A program made the translations under genes and the position numbers. The notes below the pieces were generated by a model. That model worked only from the letters and a program-made list of their open reading frames with translations, ran no database searches and had not been told where the DNA came from. This document shows, in pieces, positions 24,888-33,178 of a stretch of 64,000 bases of DNA. Every line of letters starts with the position of its first letter. Position 1 is the stretch's first letter. This stretch comes from RGDT01 sp964630925 (lineage in GTDB: Bacteria > Planctomycetota > Planctomycetia > Gemmatales > Gemmataceae): assembly GCA_964630925.1 (NCBI GenBank), contig CAZVZK010000041.1, positions 7,673-71,672 on the forward strand, in the 5' to 3' direction.

Positions 24888-26699
24888 ATGGGATACGACA
24901 GCCTCCGCGCCTGCGTCGCGGACCTCGAACGCCACGGCCATCTCCGCCGCATCGACGCCGAGATCGACCCGCGCCTCGAGATGGCGGAGATCCAGCGCCG
25001 CGTCTACCGCGCCGGCGGCCCGGCGCTCCTCTTCACGCGCCCCAAGGGCTGCAACTTCCCGATGGCGTCCAACCTCTTCGGGACGCTGGAACGCACACGC
25101 TTCCTCTTCCGCGACACCCTCGACGCCGTCCGCCGCGTGGTGGAGCTGAAGGTCGATCCGGGCGCGTTCTGGCGCGCCCCGTGGCGCTACCTCGGCACCC
25201 CCTTCACCCTATTCAACGCCCTGCCCAAGTACACGCGCGGCGCACCCGTCCTTGCCCGCCGCACCAACGTCCGCCAGCTCCCGCAGCTCGTGTGCTGGCC
25301 GGACGACGGGGGGGCGTTCGTCACCCTCCCCGCCGTCTACACCGAGGACGCCGACGCCCCCGGTTGGCGCAAATCGAACCTCGGCATGTACCGCGTGCAG
25401 ATCTCCGGCAACGCCTACGCCGACGACGAGGTCGGCCTGCACTACCAGATCCACCGCGGCATCGGCGTGCATCACGCCGCCGCGATCCGCAGGGGCGTCC
25501 CCTTCCGCGTCAACGTTCACGTCGGCGGGCCGCCGGCCTTCCCCCTCGCCGCCGTCATGCCCCTGCCCGAGGGCCTGCCCGAGGTGGCGTTCGCCGGCCT
25601 CCTCGGCGGACGCCGCGTGCGTCTGGCCACGTCGGCGGCGTCACCGCTGCCGGTCATGGGGGATGCCGACTTCTGCATCGTCGGCACCGTGCAGGGCGAG
25701 AAGCCGGAGGGGCCGTTCGGCGACCACCTCGGCTACTACAGCCTCGCCCATGACTTCCCGGTCTTGAAGGTGGACGCCGTGTACCACCGCGAGGGGGCCA
25801 TCTGGCCGTTCACCGTCGTCGGCCGCCCGCCGCAGGAGGACACCAGCTTCGGGGAGATCATCCACGAGATCACCGGGCCGGTCATCCCGACGGTCATCGC
25901 CGGCGTCAAGGCGGTCCACGCCGTCGATGCGTCCGGCGTGCATCCGCTGCTGCTGGCCATCGGCTCGGAGAGATATGTCCCGTATGCGAAGGAGCGCCGC
26001 CCGCAGGAGCTGCTCACCTGCGCCAACGCCATCCTCGGCCAGGGGCAGCTCTCGCTGGCGAAATACCTGCTCATCGTCGCGCACGAGGACGACCCGGCGC
26101 TCGACATCCACGACATCGAGGCGTTCTTCCGGCATCTGCTAGAGCGGGTGGACTGGACGCGCGACGTGCATTTCCAGACGCGGACGACCATCGACACACT
26201 CGATTACTCGGGCACCGGGTTCAACGAGGGGTCGAAGTTGGTGATCGCCGCCGCCGGGCCACGCCGCCGCGACCTGGCCCGCGCGGTGCCGGCGTCCCTC
26301 CGCCTGCCGGAAGGCTACCACTCACCGAATCTGTGCATGCCGGGGGTGCTGGCTGTGCAGGGGCCGAAATGGCGCTCGACGGAGGAAAACGAACGCTTCT
26401 GCGAGAAGGTGTCGGGGCTGGACGGGGTTGCCCTCGTCCTGCTGGTGGACGACGCCGACTTCGCGGCGCGGCACCTGAACAACTGGGTGTGGATGGCGTT
26501 CACGCGCTCGAATCCGGCGAACGACCTGTGCGGCGTGGGCGCCTCGATCACGCACAAGCACTGGGGTTGCGCCGGGCCGGCGGTGATCGACGCGCGGGTG
26601 AAGCCGCACCACGCGCCGCCGCTGGTCGAAGACACCGCCGTGGGCCGGCGGGTCGATGAGCTGGCGGCGCGCGGCGGGCCGCTGCACGGGCTCTTCTGA
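24888..26699 (+). CDS. UbiD-family decarboxylase
   Basis: 603 aa. Prenyl-FMN-dependent (de)carboxylase fold, the family acting on ubiquinone precursors or aromatic acids. Visible signatures are SLRACVADLERHGHLRRI, PALLFTRPKGCNFPMASNLFGT, GMYRVQISG, GIGVHHAAAIRRGVPFRV, EGPFGDHLGYYSL, EITGPVIPTVIAGVKAVHAVDASGVHPLLLAIG and HKHWG. The C-terminal DALDHA-type region is replaced by DVHFQTRTTIDTLDYSG. No ubiX flavin prenyltransferase is in the window. A TTACAAT sequence at 24855-24861 may be its -10 box. Substrate unknown. Confidence 0.9.
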   Translation: MGYDSLRACVADLERHGHLRRIDAEIDPRLEMAEIQRRVYRAGGPALLFTRPKGCNFPMASNLFGTLERTRFLFRDTLDAVRRVVELKVDPGAFWRAPWRYLGTPFTLFNALPKYTRGAPVLARRTNVRQLPQLVCWPDDGGAFVTLPAVYTEDADAPGWRKSNLGMYRVQISGNAYADDEVGLHYQIHRGIGVHHAAAIRRGVPFRVNVHVGGPPAFPLAAVMPLPEGLPEVAFAGLLGGRRVRLATSAASPLPVMGDADFCIVGTVQGEKPEGPFGDHLGYYSLAHDFPVLKVDAVYHREGAIWPFTVVGRPPQEDTSFGEIIHEITGPVIPTVIAGVKAVHAVDASGVHPLLLAIGSERYVPYAKERRPQELLTCANAILGQGQLSLAKYLLIVAHEDDPALDIHDIEAFFRHLLERVDWTRDVHFQTRTTIDTLDYSGTGFNEGSKLVIAAAGPRRRDLARAVPASLRLPEGYHSPNLCMPGVLAVQGPKWRSTEENERFCEKVSGLDGVALVLLVDDADFAARHLNNWVWMAFTRSNPANDLCGVGASITHKHWGCAGPAVIDARVKPHHAPPLVEDTAVGRRVDELAARGGPLHGLF

Positions 26700-26712
26700 G
26701 CCGTGCAGCGGC
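26678..26712. terminator. 12-bp hairpin spanning the UbiD stop codon
   Basis: Arms 26678-26689 and 26701-26712 (GCCGCTGCACGG) are exactly complementary, with the TGA inside the loop. The hairpin lies between two convergent genes. Confidence 0.55.
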
Positions 26713-26725
26713 GGGTTGTCGTGCC

Positions 26726-27274
26726 TCAGCGGCTGAACGAGATCTTGATGACCGCCGGCTGCGGCTTCGGCGCCGGCACGATCTCGATGGGCACCGGACG
26801 CGGCGCGTATTGGCTCTGCTCGATCTTCGGCACCCCCAGCTCGGGGAGCATCGGCTTGACCGGGGTGGGGTTCTTCGGGGCCTCCGGCTCGCGCCTCGGG
26901 TCGCGCCTCGGGTCACGCTCCGGCTCGATCTGGTGCCGCGGCGTGTAGTGCGGGATCTTGGGCGGCGGCAGCATGTCCGACGCCGTCGGGTGCGTGCAGT
27001 GCCGGAAGTCTCGGTCATAGGGCCAGGGGCCCCAGCAGGTGGCGTAGTAGCCGTAGTGGTCGAGGTTGCACGGGTCGCACACGGGGCGCGGGCAGGCGCG
27101 CTTGAACTTCAGCTTCGGCACGCCCTCGTAGTAGTGGATGTATGGGGGTGGGCACGGCACCTTGCACGGGGCGCACTCGTTGCCGCCCAGGAGGGGCCCT
27201 GCCAGGGCCGGGGCCGCCTGCGCCGCCAGCCACAGCCCGGCGAGGGCCGGGGCCAACCATGTCGAACGAGGCAT
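26726..27274 (-). CDS. Secreted Cys/Pro-rich protein with YYATCWGPWP motif
   Basis: 182 aa. A signal peptide (MPRSTWLAPALAGLWLAAQAAPALAGP) is followed by a Cys-rich segment with CAPCKVPCPPPYIHYYEGVP and VCDPCNLDHYGYYATCWGPWPYD (Cys pairs, about 33-85). A Pro/Arg-rich tail includes repeated RDPRR units. The YxxxCWxPWP motif is common in planctomycete exported proteins, from my memory of such genomes. GGAGGAGAGGG precedes the ATG. Function unknown; a cell-wall or surface role is a guess. Confidence 0.7.
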   Translation of the reverse strand: MPRSTWLAPALAGLWLAAQAAPALAGPLLGGNECAPCKVPCPPPYIHYYEGVPKLKFKRACPRPVCDPCNLDHYGYYATCWGPWPYDRDFRHCTHPTASDMLPPPKIPHYTPRHQIEPERDPRRDPRREPEAPKNPTPVKPMLPELGVPKIEQSQYAPRPVPIEIVPAPKPQPAVIKISFSR

Positions 27275-27299
27275 GTCCCTCTCCTCCTTGAAAGAACAA

Positions 27300-27344
27300 A
27301 GGGAGCGCCGGCCCCCCAGGCTTACCCAGGGGCCGGCGCTCCCT
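27300..27344. terminator. 16-bp perfect hairpin, likely terminator
   Basis: Arms 27300-27315 and 27329-27344 (AGGGAGCGCCGGCCCC) pair exactly around a 13-nt loop. The hairpin starts 18 nt after the stop of the minus-strand gene above it and 26 nt before the next start. Confidence 0.7.
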
Positions 27345-27362
27345 ATCGGCGAGCGGCCCCGC

Positions 27363-27869
27363 TCAGGGGCCCGTGCCGCTCAGGTTCTCCTTGCCGCGGA
27401 CGGGCCGCTTGCCTGGAGTGCCGAAGCGCGACAGCCCCGTGTTCAACGTCCCGGCCGGGTTCAGGCCGGCGGCCACACCGCCCGGTGCGGCCGCGCCGCC
27501 ACCGAGGAGCGTGGCGTTGGGGTTCATGAAGTAGCCCTGGTACGCCTGGAAACGCACCGGGTGCCCCGTCTGGTTCGGCGAGGCCGGGTCGAGGATCGAC
27601 CGCTGCCCCCCGGCCAGACTCCCCTGTCCGTCGTCCCCCGGCAGGATGCCGGGCCGCAGCCCGACCACCGGCGCCCCCGTCGGCAGATACGCCGCGCCGG
27701 GGCGGATGGCCGCAGGGTTCCCGTAGTACGGGTAGGCGCCGTACGGCCCGTAGGCGGCCCACCCTGGCCTGGCGAACGGGTTGGTGACGGCGGGCCCGTA
27801 GTACTGGGCCTGCGCGGGCAGGGCCAGGGACGTCAGGCCGAGCAGCCCGGCCAGCATCAGCTTCCGCAT
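27363..27869 (-). CDS. Secreted Tyr/Gly/Pro-rich protein
   Basis: 168 aa. A clear signal peptide (MRKLMLAGLLGLTSLALPAQAQ) is followed by a low-complexity Tyr-Gly-Pro region (YGPYGAYPYYGNPAAIRPG, about 38-58). A Gly/Ala-rich region with few charges (NATLLGGGAAAPGGVAAGLNP) comes next. AAGGAG lies nine bases before the start. No family recognised; the composition suits an extracellular matrix or envelope protein. Expressed separately from the next gene, since a strong hairpin follows. Confidence 0.65.
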   Translation of the reverse strand: MRKLMLAGLLGLTSLALPAQAQYYGPAVTNPFARPGWAAYGPYGAYPYYGNPAAIRPGAAYLPTGAPVVGLRPGILPGDDGQGSLAGGQRSILDPASPNQTGHPVRFQAYQGYFMNPNATLLGGGAAAPGGVAAGLNPAGTLNTGLSRFGTPGKRPVRGKENLSGTGP

Positions 27870-28000
27870 GGCATCGACTCCTTCGGAGGGTAGGATGAAG
27901 GATGAAGGGTGACGGAGGAGGGGGCCTTTGTTTCGGGGCCCGCCCCGCCCAGCCCCCCCGCCTCGATCCTCCGGGTGGATGCTCCACTCTAGAACGAAGA

Positions 28001-28112
28001 GGCCCGCGTGTCCAGCGTCCCCCCGCCTCCCCCGGCCGGCGTGTCCGATGCCACGATTAGCATCGGCACGGGCGGCCTGGGGGCTTGAGAAGGATTGCCG
28101 GACACGCGGGCC
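28001..28112. repeat. Nested inverted repeats downstream of the export gene
   Basis: An outer 13-bp pair (GGCCCGCGTGTCC at 28001-28013 with its complement at 28100-28112) encloses an inner hairpin CCGATGC/GCATCGG around an 8-nt loop. It begins 9 nt past the stop of the minus-strand gene at 28121. It may be a terminator or a structured 3' end. Confidence 0.5.
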
Positions 28113-28120
28113 CTGCGGGA

Positions 28121-29395
28121 TCAGCGGATCGGGGCGATGAACGCCGCCCCGCCGTTGCCGTTGCCGCCGCCGCGGTTGAAGCTCTGGATCGCCGCGTTGC
28201 CGTACAGCGTGATCCCGAACAGACGCTCGATCGGGCTGAAGATCTTGTAGACCATGTTGTCCAGCGCGATCAGCGGGTCGGGGCCGACGTACACACGGTC
28301 ACCGGGGAAGAGCTGGTAGTTGGTCGCCGTCGCGCCGGCCTCGGTGATGGCCCGCCAGTCCACGGGCAGGATCTGCAGGCACCCGTGGCACGCCGGCGCG
28401 GGCCGGGCCACCCACACCTTCTTCTTGCTGGCGACGGCGGCGAGGCCCTGCACCTGGCCGATGGCGTCCAGCACCGTCTCGTTGCCCGTGATCGGCAGGC
28501 GGTAGACCTGCTGGCCGAAGCCGGCCCCGTCCTGGATGACGTAGAACACCTTGCTGTTGTACGCCAGCACGTCCACGTTCACCTCGGGCTCGACCGTGTA
28601 CTGCGCCAGGTGGCGCTCGACGGCGGTCTTCACCTCGGCAAGGGTCAGGCCGGTGACGTACACGCACCCGTAGCTGCCCAGGTTAATGGTGCCGTCGGGT
28701 CGGACGAGGTGCTCGCCACGCACCTGCTGCACGCCGCGGAACTGGGCCAGGCCGACGGCCACCTGCGGGTCCTTCAGGACGCGGCCGAGCTGCTGGCGGA
28801 TGGCCCGCTCCACGTCGTCGAGGGTCAGGCCGCCCACGCGCACCATGCCGTACGAGTAGCCCAGGTTGATGCTGCCGTCGGGGGCGACGGTGTAGGTGCC
28901 CTCGATGGGCTGGTTGGGCAGCGGCTCGGCGACGCGCACGAGCAGCACGTCGAGAGGCGACACGGTGTACGGCGGCCGTGGGATGAGCCGGATGGCGTCG
29001 AGCAGCAGGATGTCCGGAGGCTCGACGACGTAGGGCGGCAGCGACCGGCGGTGCTTCTCCGTCGGCGGCGGGCCGCCCGGCTGGATGGGCAGGCCGGCCG
29101 GGTAGGCGGCCAGCCCGTGCCCGTTGTGGCCAGGGCTCGGGCCGCCGACGACGGCCCCGCCTGCGAGGGGCGGGGGGCCGGTCGGGGGCATCATGCCGGG
29201 CGGCACCCCCTCCACGCCGTTGACGAGGCGGATCGGCGGTTTGCCGACCTCGGGCGGACGCAGGCCCGAGGCGACGGGCTCGCCGCCGCTGCCCCCACCC
29301 ACCTGGATGCTCACACACCCGGTGAGCGTGACGAGGACCGCCCCCAACCCGACCCACGCCGCGATGCGTGGCGCCCACAGGCCCTGACTGGACAT
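28121..29395 (-). CDS. Polysaccharide biosynthesis/export lipoprotein with SLBB domains
   Basis: 424 aa, Wza-like. A lipoprotein leader ends GLGAVLVTLTGC-VSIQVGG (Cys about 27). A Gly/Pro-rich spacer (about 35-115) precedes the export domain (PYTVSPLDVLLVRVAEPLP and GTYTVAPDGSINLGYSYGMVRVGGLTLDDVERAI). SLBB beta-grasp repeats follow (QVAVGLAQFRGVQQVRGEHLVRPDG, VNVDVLAYNSKVFYVIQDG). The late region carries an LPVD-W and PGDRVYVGPDPLIALDNMVYK segment. It would form an outer-membrane channel for exopolysaccharide. No partner Wzc-like gene is present nearby. GGGGAGGG precedes the start. Confidence 0.9.
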   Translation of the reverse strand: MSSQGLWAPRIAAWVGLGAVLVTLTGCVSIQVGGGSGGEPVASGLRPPEVGKPPIRLVNGVEGVPPGMMPPTGPPPLAGGAVVGGPSPGHNGHGLAAYPAGLPIQPGGPPPTEKHRRSLPPYVVEPPDILLLDAIRLIPRPPYTVSPLDVLLVRVAEPLPNQPIEGTYTVAPDGSINLGYSYGMVRVGGLTLDDVERAIRQQLGRVLKDPQVAVGLAQFRGVQQVRGEHLVRPDGTINLGSYGCVYVTGLTLAEVKTAVERHLAQYTVEPEVNVDVLAYNSKVFYVIQDGAGFGQQVYRLPITGNETVLDAIGQVQGLAAVASKKKVWVARPAPACHGCLQILPVDWRAITEAGATATNYQLFPGDRVYVGPDPLIALDNMVYKIFSPIERLFGITLYGNAAIQSFNRGGGNGNGGAAFIAPIR

Positions 29396-29768
29396 GGAAC
29401 CCTCCCCCCGTGGCGAACGCCACCGCAGAACGAAGACGGGATCGGGTCGGCCGGCGCGGGCTGTCCCCCGACGGCGCAGCCACCCCTGGCGTCCCCGAAT
29501 GCATTCAATGCGATGGGAGGGCGGATAATCGGGCGGGCGGAAAAGTTCAAGCCCGAGTTTCTGAAGGCGGGCGTGGGCGCCAGGGCGGTTTACGGGATCG
29601 CTGGGCGGGCAGTGAGGGCGGCGGTGGCCATTCCGTCCGTGCCGGGTGTCCGCCCCCCGCCCGCGCCGCTTGCCCTGTTTTCCGCCGCCATGCTCTTCCC
29701 CGGATCCCGGGCCGTGTTATGTATCCGTCGGTCCGCAGCTGCGCCGCGTACCCACCAGGGGCCACCCG
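29396..29768. other. Divergent intergenic region without a gene
   Basis: About 370 bp between the export gene (minus) and the ligase-associated cluster (plus). I see no credible frame. A palindrome GAATGCATTC lies at about 29499. TTATGT at about 29717 is a possible weak -10 for the plus-strand genes. Confidence 0.4.
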
Positions 29769-30095
29769 ATGAACGCCGAGCATTTCTCCCCGTCCGCGTT
29801 CGAGGTCCACTTCGGCGACCCCGACGCCGCCCGCCTCCTCGCCGACGAGCTGAAGGACACCGTCCTCGCCGAGGTCGGCAGGGCCGCACGCGCCCGCTTC
29901 CGCGAGATCGTCTCCGCCCTGAACGCCGTCGGCCACCGCCTCACCCCGCACGGCCTGCCCACGGACGGCTCCGAGGAGGCGAAGGACTACTCCGACCCCA
30001 ACCAGTGCGCCCTGTGGCTCGGCGTCGAGGTGAGCGTGTCCGCCGGCTACCGCGACCTCCGCTTTGAGGGCGGCTGGTGTGAGCCGCGCACCTGA
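29769..30095 (+). CDS. Conserved-looking 108-aa protein, unknown function
   Basis: Small soluble protein, no signal peptide or membrane segment. N-terminal half is helical (DAARLLADELKDTVLAEVGRAARARFREIVSALNAVGHRLTPHG). The C-terminal half is beta-like (YSDPNQCALWLGVEVSVSAGYRDLRF). It ends 16 nt before the next gene on the same strand, so it is probably co-transcribed with the ligase cluster. I do not recognise the family. Confidence 0.6.
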   Translation: MNAEHFSPSAFEVHFGDPDAARLLADELKDTVLAEVGRAARARFREIVSALNAVGHRLTPHGLPTDGSEEAKDYSDPNQCALWLGVEVSVSAGYRDLRFEGGWCEPRT

Positions 30096-30111
30096 CACAG
30101 GGAGAAGCCCC

Positions 30112-30729
30112 ATGGCCAAGCCGCTCGTGTTTCAATTCCGCGGGAAGACCATCGAGGCCGCACTCGAGAAGATCGACCGCTCGAAGCTGTACGGCTACGT
30201 CGAGACGGAGGTCCACGATGAGGCCGGCAAGCCGTGCGAGCTGGCCACGCTGATCGGCGACGGGCATTCCATCGTAGGCAAGGGCGGCAGCGCCCTCGCC
30301 TACTTGTCCGCCGACGGCCTGTGGCGCACGCGCGGCGAGCTGCGGCCGATCGACGTCCACGGCACGCCGATCACCCCGGTGAAGTCGTCGTTCGACGCGC
30401 CGATCGCGCTCGACGCCGCCGCGACGATCGATGACTTCCTGGAACACAACATCCACCTGATCTACCAGGTCCTCCCGGCGGGCGACGCGGCGGACCTCCT
30501 CGCGGAGCTGCGGGCGGGGGTGATCTTCCGCTTCGGGTTCAGCTACCGGGGCGGGGTCGAGGCCAACCCGGCGTTCCTGCTCCTCGGGGCGGACGGCAAC
30601 CCGTTCCTGTGCGTCGGCACGCCGACGGCGCTGGAGTTCGTCGGCCCGGCGGCGTCCGCCCCACCCGTCCCCGACGAGACGGCGGACGCCGCCGCCGAGG
30701 AGGACGCGCTCGACTTCAGCCTGGTGTGA
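30112..30729 (+). CDS. 205-aa protein of the ligase-associated cluster, unknown function
   Basis: Cytoplasmic protein without signal or membrane segments. It begins MAKPLVFQFRGKTIEAALEKIDRSKLYGYVETEV, then DEAGKPCELATLIGDGHSIVGKGGSALAYLSADGLW, a repeated Gly-rich turn pattern. A C-terminal beta-rich part is FRFGFSYRGGVEANPAFLLLGADGNPFLCVG, and the tail is acidic. GGGAGAAG precedes the start. I do not recognise a named domain. Position 16 nt after the previous gene suggests one transcript. A 25-bp hairpin separates it from the next gene. Confidence 0.65.
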   Translation: MAKPLVFQFRGKTIEAALEKIDRSKLYGYVETEVHDEAGKPCELATLIGDGHSIVGKGGSALAYLSADGLWRTRGELRPIDVHGTPITPVKSSFDAPIALDAAATIDDFLEHNIHLIYQVLPAGDAADLLAELRAGVIFRFGFSYRGGVEANPAFLLLGADGNPFLCVGTPTALEFVGPAASAPPVPDETADAAAEEDALDFSLV

Positions 30730-30740
30730 TTTCTTCTTGT

Positions 30741-30798
30741 CCGTAGAGCACGCTTCCAGTGTGCTTGCTTCGGAGCACGCTGGAAGCGTGCTCTACGG
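30741..30798. repeat. 25-bp hairpin that touches the next ribosome site
   Basis: Arms 30741-30765 (CCGTAGAGCACGCTTCCAGTGTGCT) and 30774-30798 pair along 25 bp with one G.T wobble. The loop is TGCTTCGG. The right arm ends where the GGGGGTGG ribosome site of the following gene begins, so the hairpin could act as an attenuator or gate translation of the downstream pair. Confidence 0.8.
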
Positions 30799-30806
30799 GG
30801 GTGGCA

Positions 30807-31535
30807 ATGCCCGAGATCAGCCTTTCCGACAGCAAGGGGCGCGACGCGGCGGTCGCCGCGGAGGCCGTCCGCGTGCCGGTGCGGGTGCGCTGGGTGGATG
30901 AATCCGGCCGGCAGGCCAGCACCGCCCGCATCCTCAAGGGCACCATCGGCCGCGATTACCCGGCCCTGCTCGAACGCGCGGGGGCCCCGGAGAAGGTGGC
31001 CGACGCCCTCATCGCCGGCGACCCCGAGCTGGACATCGAGACGGCGGGGGCGTTCCTGCGCGACACGTCGCGCGTCTATGTGAACTCGGATCGCCAGGTG
31101 GTCCACTCGGTCTCACAGGTGGAGATCGTCCGCAACCCGGACGCCACCGAGAAACTCCGCCGGCCGAAGAAGCTGGCGGTCCCCAACGTGTCCGCCGACC
31201 AGCCGCTGCTGTGGAGCGGGAAGCTCCTCCCGAAGAAGGACGTGTTCAACAAGTTCTCGATGGTGTCGAAGCTCCAGGTGGTCCACGTCAACGGTCTGAC
31301 CTACGACTTCCTGTTCGGCATCGCGAAGGAGCTGGAGGCGAAGAACAGCCTGCTCGTCGTCGGCGCCGGGCCGAAGGCCAACCAGCCCCTCATCCTCCGG
31401 CGCGGGGCGGTGCCGTACCGTGGCTTCCTCGAGGGGCGGACGCGCGGGGAGGAGTACCTCCTGCTGCTGCACCTGTCGAACATCGAGCTGAAGGCCCCCG
31501 ATTCCAAGCCGGCGCAGGAGGTGAAGCCATCATGA
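30807..31535 (+). CDS. 242-aa protein coupled to the ligase-like gene, unknown function
   Basis: Soluble protein. Residues 1-120 (VRVRWVDESGRQASTARILKGTIGRDYPALLER; AGDPELDIETAGAFLRDTSRVYV) and a second half with WSGKLLPKKDVFNKFSMVSKLQVVHVNGLTYDFLFGIAKELEAKNSLLVVGAG look like two small domains. A late segment is QPLILRRGAVPYRGFLEGR. The stop overlaps the ligase ATG (ATGA), so the two are translationally coupled. The family is not recognised. The ATG at 30807 has GGGGGTGG just upstream; an earlier in-frame GTG lies inside the hairpin and is rejected. Confidence 0.65.
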   Translation: MPEISLSDSKGRDAAVAAEAVRVPVRVRWVDESGRQASTARILKGTIGRDYPALLERAGAPEKVADALIAGDPELDIETAGAFLRDTSRVYVNSDRQVVHSVSQVEIVRNPDATEKLRRPKKLAVPNVSADQPLLWSGKLLPKKDVFNKFSMVSKLQVVHVNGLTYDFLFGIAKELEAKNSLLVVGAGPKANQPLILRRGAVPYRGFLEGRTRGEEYLLLLHLSNIELKAPDSKPAQEVKPS

Positions 31536-33061
31536 CTCTCGTCAACAGGGGCAGACTTGAGGTCAAACTCGCCGGCTACGCCACGGGCACGGGCACGGCC
31601 CTGGCCGACCCGCTGCTGGTGACGAGGGCGCAGGACTACCGGCGGCACTCGGCGTCGCGGATGATCCCGCTGGAGCCGGGCGACATCCGCAAGCGCTTCG
31701 GGGCCGGGGACTACCACGTCAGCCTGAAGGTCGATGGCGAGTTCTCCCTGCTCGTGTACTCCGCGGGCGAGGCGCTGCTCGTCAACCCCGGCGGCACCGT
31801 CCGCGTCGGCATCCCCGCCGTGGACGAGGCGGCGGCGCTGCTGAAGAAGGCGGGTGTGAAGTCGGCGCTGATCCCTGGCGAGCTGCACTTCACGAAGGCC
31901 AGCGGCAAGCGCCCGCGCGTGCATGACGTGAGCCGCGTGGCCCGCCAGCCCGGCTCGCAGGCCGAGCTGGACCAGCTCGCCTTCTCCGCCTTCGACATCG
32001 TGGAGATCGACGGGCAGGCCCCCGGTGAGAAGTTCGCCGACACGTGGGGCCGGCTCACGGCCCTGTTCAAGGGCGGCAAGCGTGCGGGCGTCGTCGAGGC
32101 CGTGTGGCTCAAGGACTCGGCGGCCATCGAGGGGCAGTTCCGCAAGTGGGTGGAGCAGGGGGCCGAGGGGGCCGTCGTCCGCAGCGACGCCGCCGGACGC
32201 TTCAAGCTGAAGCCGCGGCACACCATCGACGCCGCCGTCATCGGCTTCACCGAGGGCACCGACGACCGCCGCGGCATGATCCACGACCTGCTCATCGCCC
32301 TCATCCGGCCCGACGGCTGCCTGCACGTCGTGGGGCACGTCGGCGGCGGCTTCTCCAATGACGAGCGCCGCGGCTTCCTCAGCGACCTGAAGGACTCCCT
32401 GGCCGAGAGCGACTACGTCGAGGTGAACGACCAGGTGGCGTATCACATGGTGCGCCCGGAGTGGGTGATCGAGGTGAGCGTCCTCGACCTGATCGCCGAG
32501 ACGACGCGCGGCCTGCCCATCAACAAGATGGCGCTGGATTGGGACGCGGCGGCGGGGCGGTACCGCATCGTGCGGCGCATGCCGCTGGTCGGGATGATCT
32601 CGCCGCAGTTCGTGCGGCGTCGCGAGGACAAGGCCGTCCACGCCGCCGACATCCCCCTGCGGCAGGTGACGGACCTCGTGGACGTGCCGCTGGCCGACAA
32701 GAACGCGCGGCAGCTCGAAATGCCGAGAAGCGAGGTGATCCGGCGTGAGGTCCAGACGAAGCAGATGAAGGGGCAGACGCTGGTCCGCAAGCTGTTGATG
32801 TGGAAGACGAACAAGGACACCGCCGGGGAGGACTTCCCGGCCTACGTAATCCACTACACCGACTTCAGCCCCAACCGCAAGACGCCGCTCGAACGCGAGA
32901 TCCGCGTGTCCAGCTCGCGGCAGCAGATCGACCAGTTGTGGGCCGACCTGGCGGGCGAGGCGTTCACCAAGGGGTGGACGCCGGCGGTGTCTGCGGCGGC
33001 CCCGTCTGCCGAACCGGCCCCGGAGCCGAAGAAGCGGCCGCCGCTGAAGAAGTCGTCGTGA
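31532..33061 (+). CDS. ATP-dependent DNA-ligase-like nucleotidyltransferase with C-terminal extension
   Basis: 509 aa. The adenylation domain is clear: motif I SLKVDGEFSLLVY (about 63-75, candidate Lys66), motif III-like LAFSAFDIVEIDG, motif IV GAEGAVVRSD and motif V FKLKPRHTIDAAVIGF. An OB-fold-like region follows (GCLHVVGHVGGGFSNDERRGFLSDL; VRPEWVIEVSVLDLI). A C-terminal 110-residue part (QMKGQTLVRKLLMWKTNKD...YVIHYTDFSPN) and a Pro/Lys tail are extra. In motif I the usual Arg after KxDGx is Phe here. There are no ligase D, Ku or PE-domain partners. It joins 5' and 3' ends or transfers AMP; DNA versus RNA is undecided. Confidence 0.78.
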   Translation: MTLVNRGRLEVKLAGYATGTGTALADPLLVTRAQDYRRHSASRMIPLEPGDIRKRFGAGDYHVSLKVDGEFSLLVYSAGEALLVNPGGTVRVGIPAVDEAAALLKKAGVKSALIPGELHFTKASGKRPRVHDVSRVARQPGSQAELDQLAFSAFDIVEIDGQAPGEKFADTWGRLTALFKGGKRAGVVEAVWLKDSAAIEGQFRKWVEQGAEGAVVRSDAAGRFKLKPRHTIDAAVIGFTEGTDDRRGMIHDLLIALIRPDGCLHVVGHVGGGFSNDERRGFLSDLKDSLAESDYVEVNDQVAYHMVRPEWVIEVSVLDLIAETTRGLPINKMALDWDAAAGRYRIVRRMPLVGMISPQFVRRREDKAVHAADIPLRQVTDLVDVPLADKNARQLEMPRSEVIRREVQTKQMKGQTLVRKLLMWKTNKDTAGEDFPAYVIHYTDFSPNRKTPLEREIRVSSSRQQIDQLWADLAGEAFTKGWTPAVSAAAPSAEPAPEPKKRPPLKKSS

Positions 33062-33178
33062 CGCGCCGGCGGGAGGGTGCGGAAAAGAATCCGGGAGGGC
33101 AGGGTGGGCGAGGCTCCTACTTTGACCAACTGGGACATTCGACAAAGAGAAGGCCCGCATCGGGATGGATCTCGCGAG

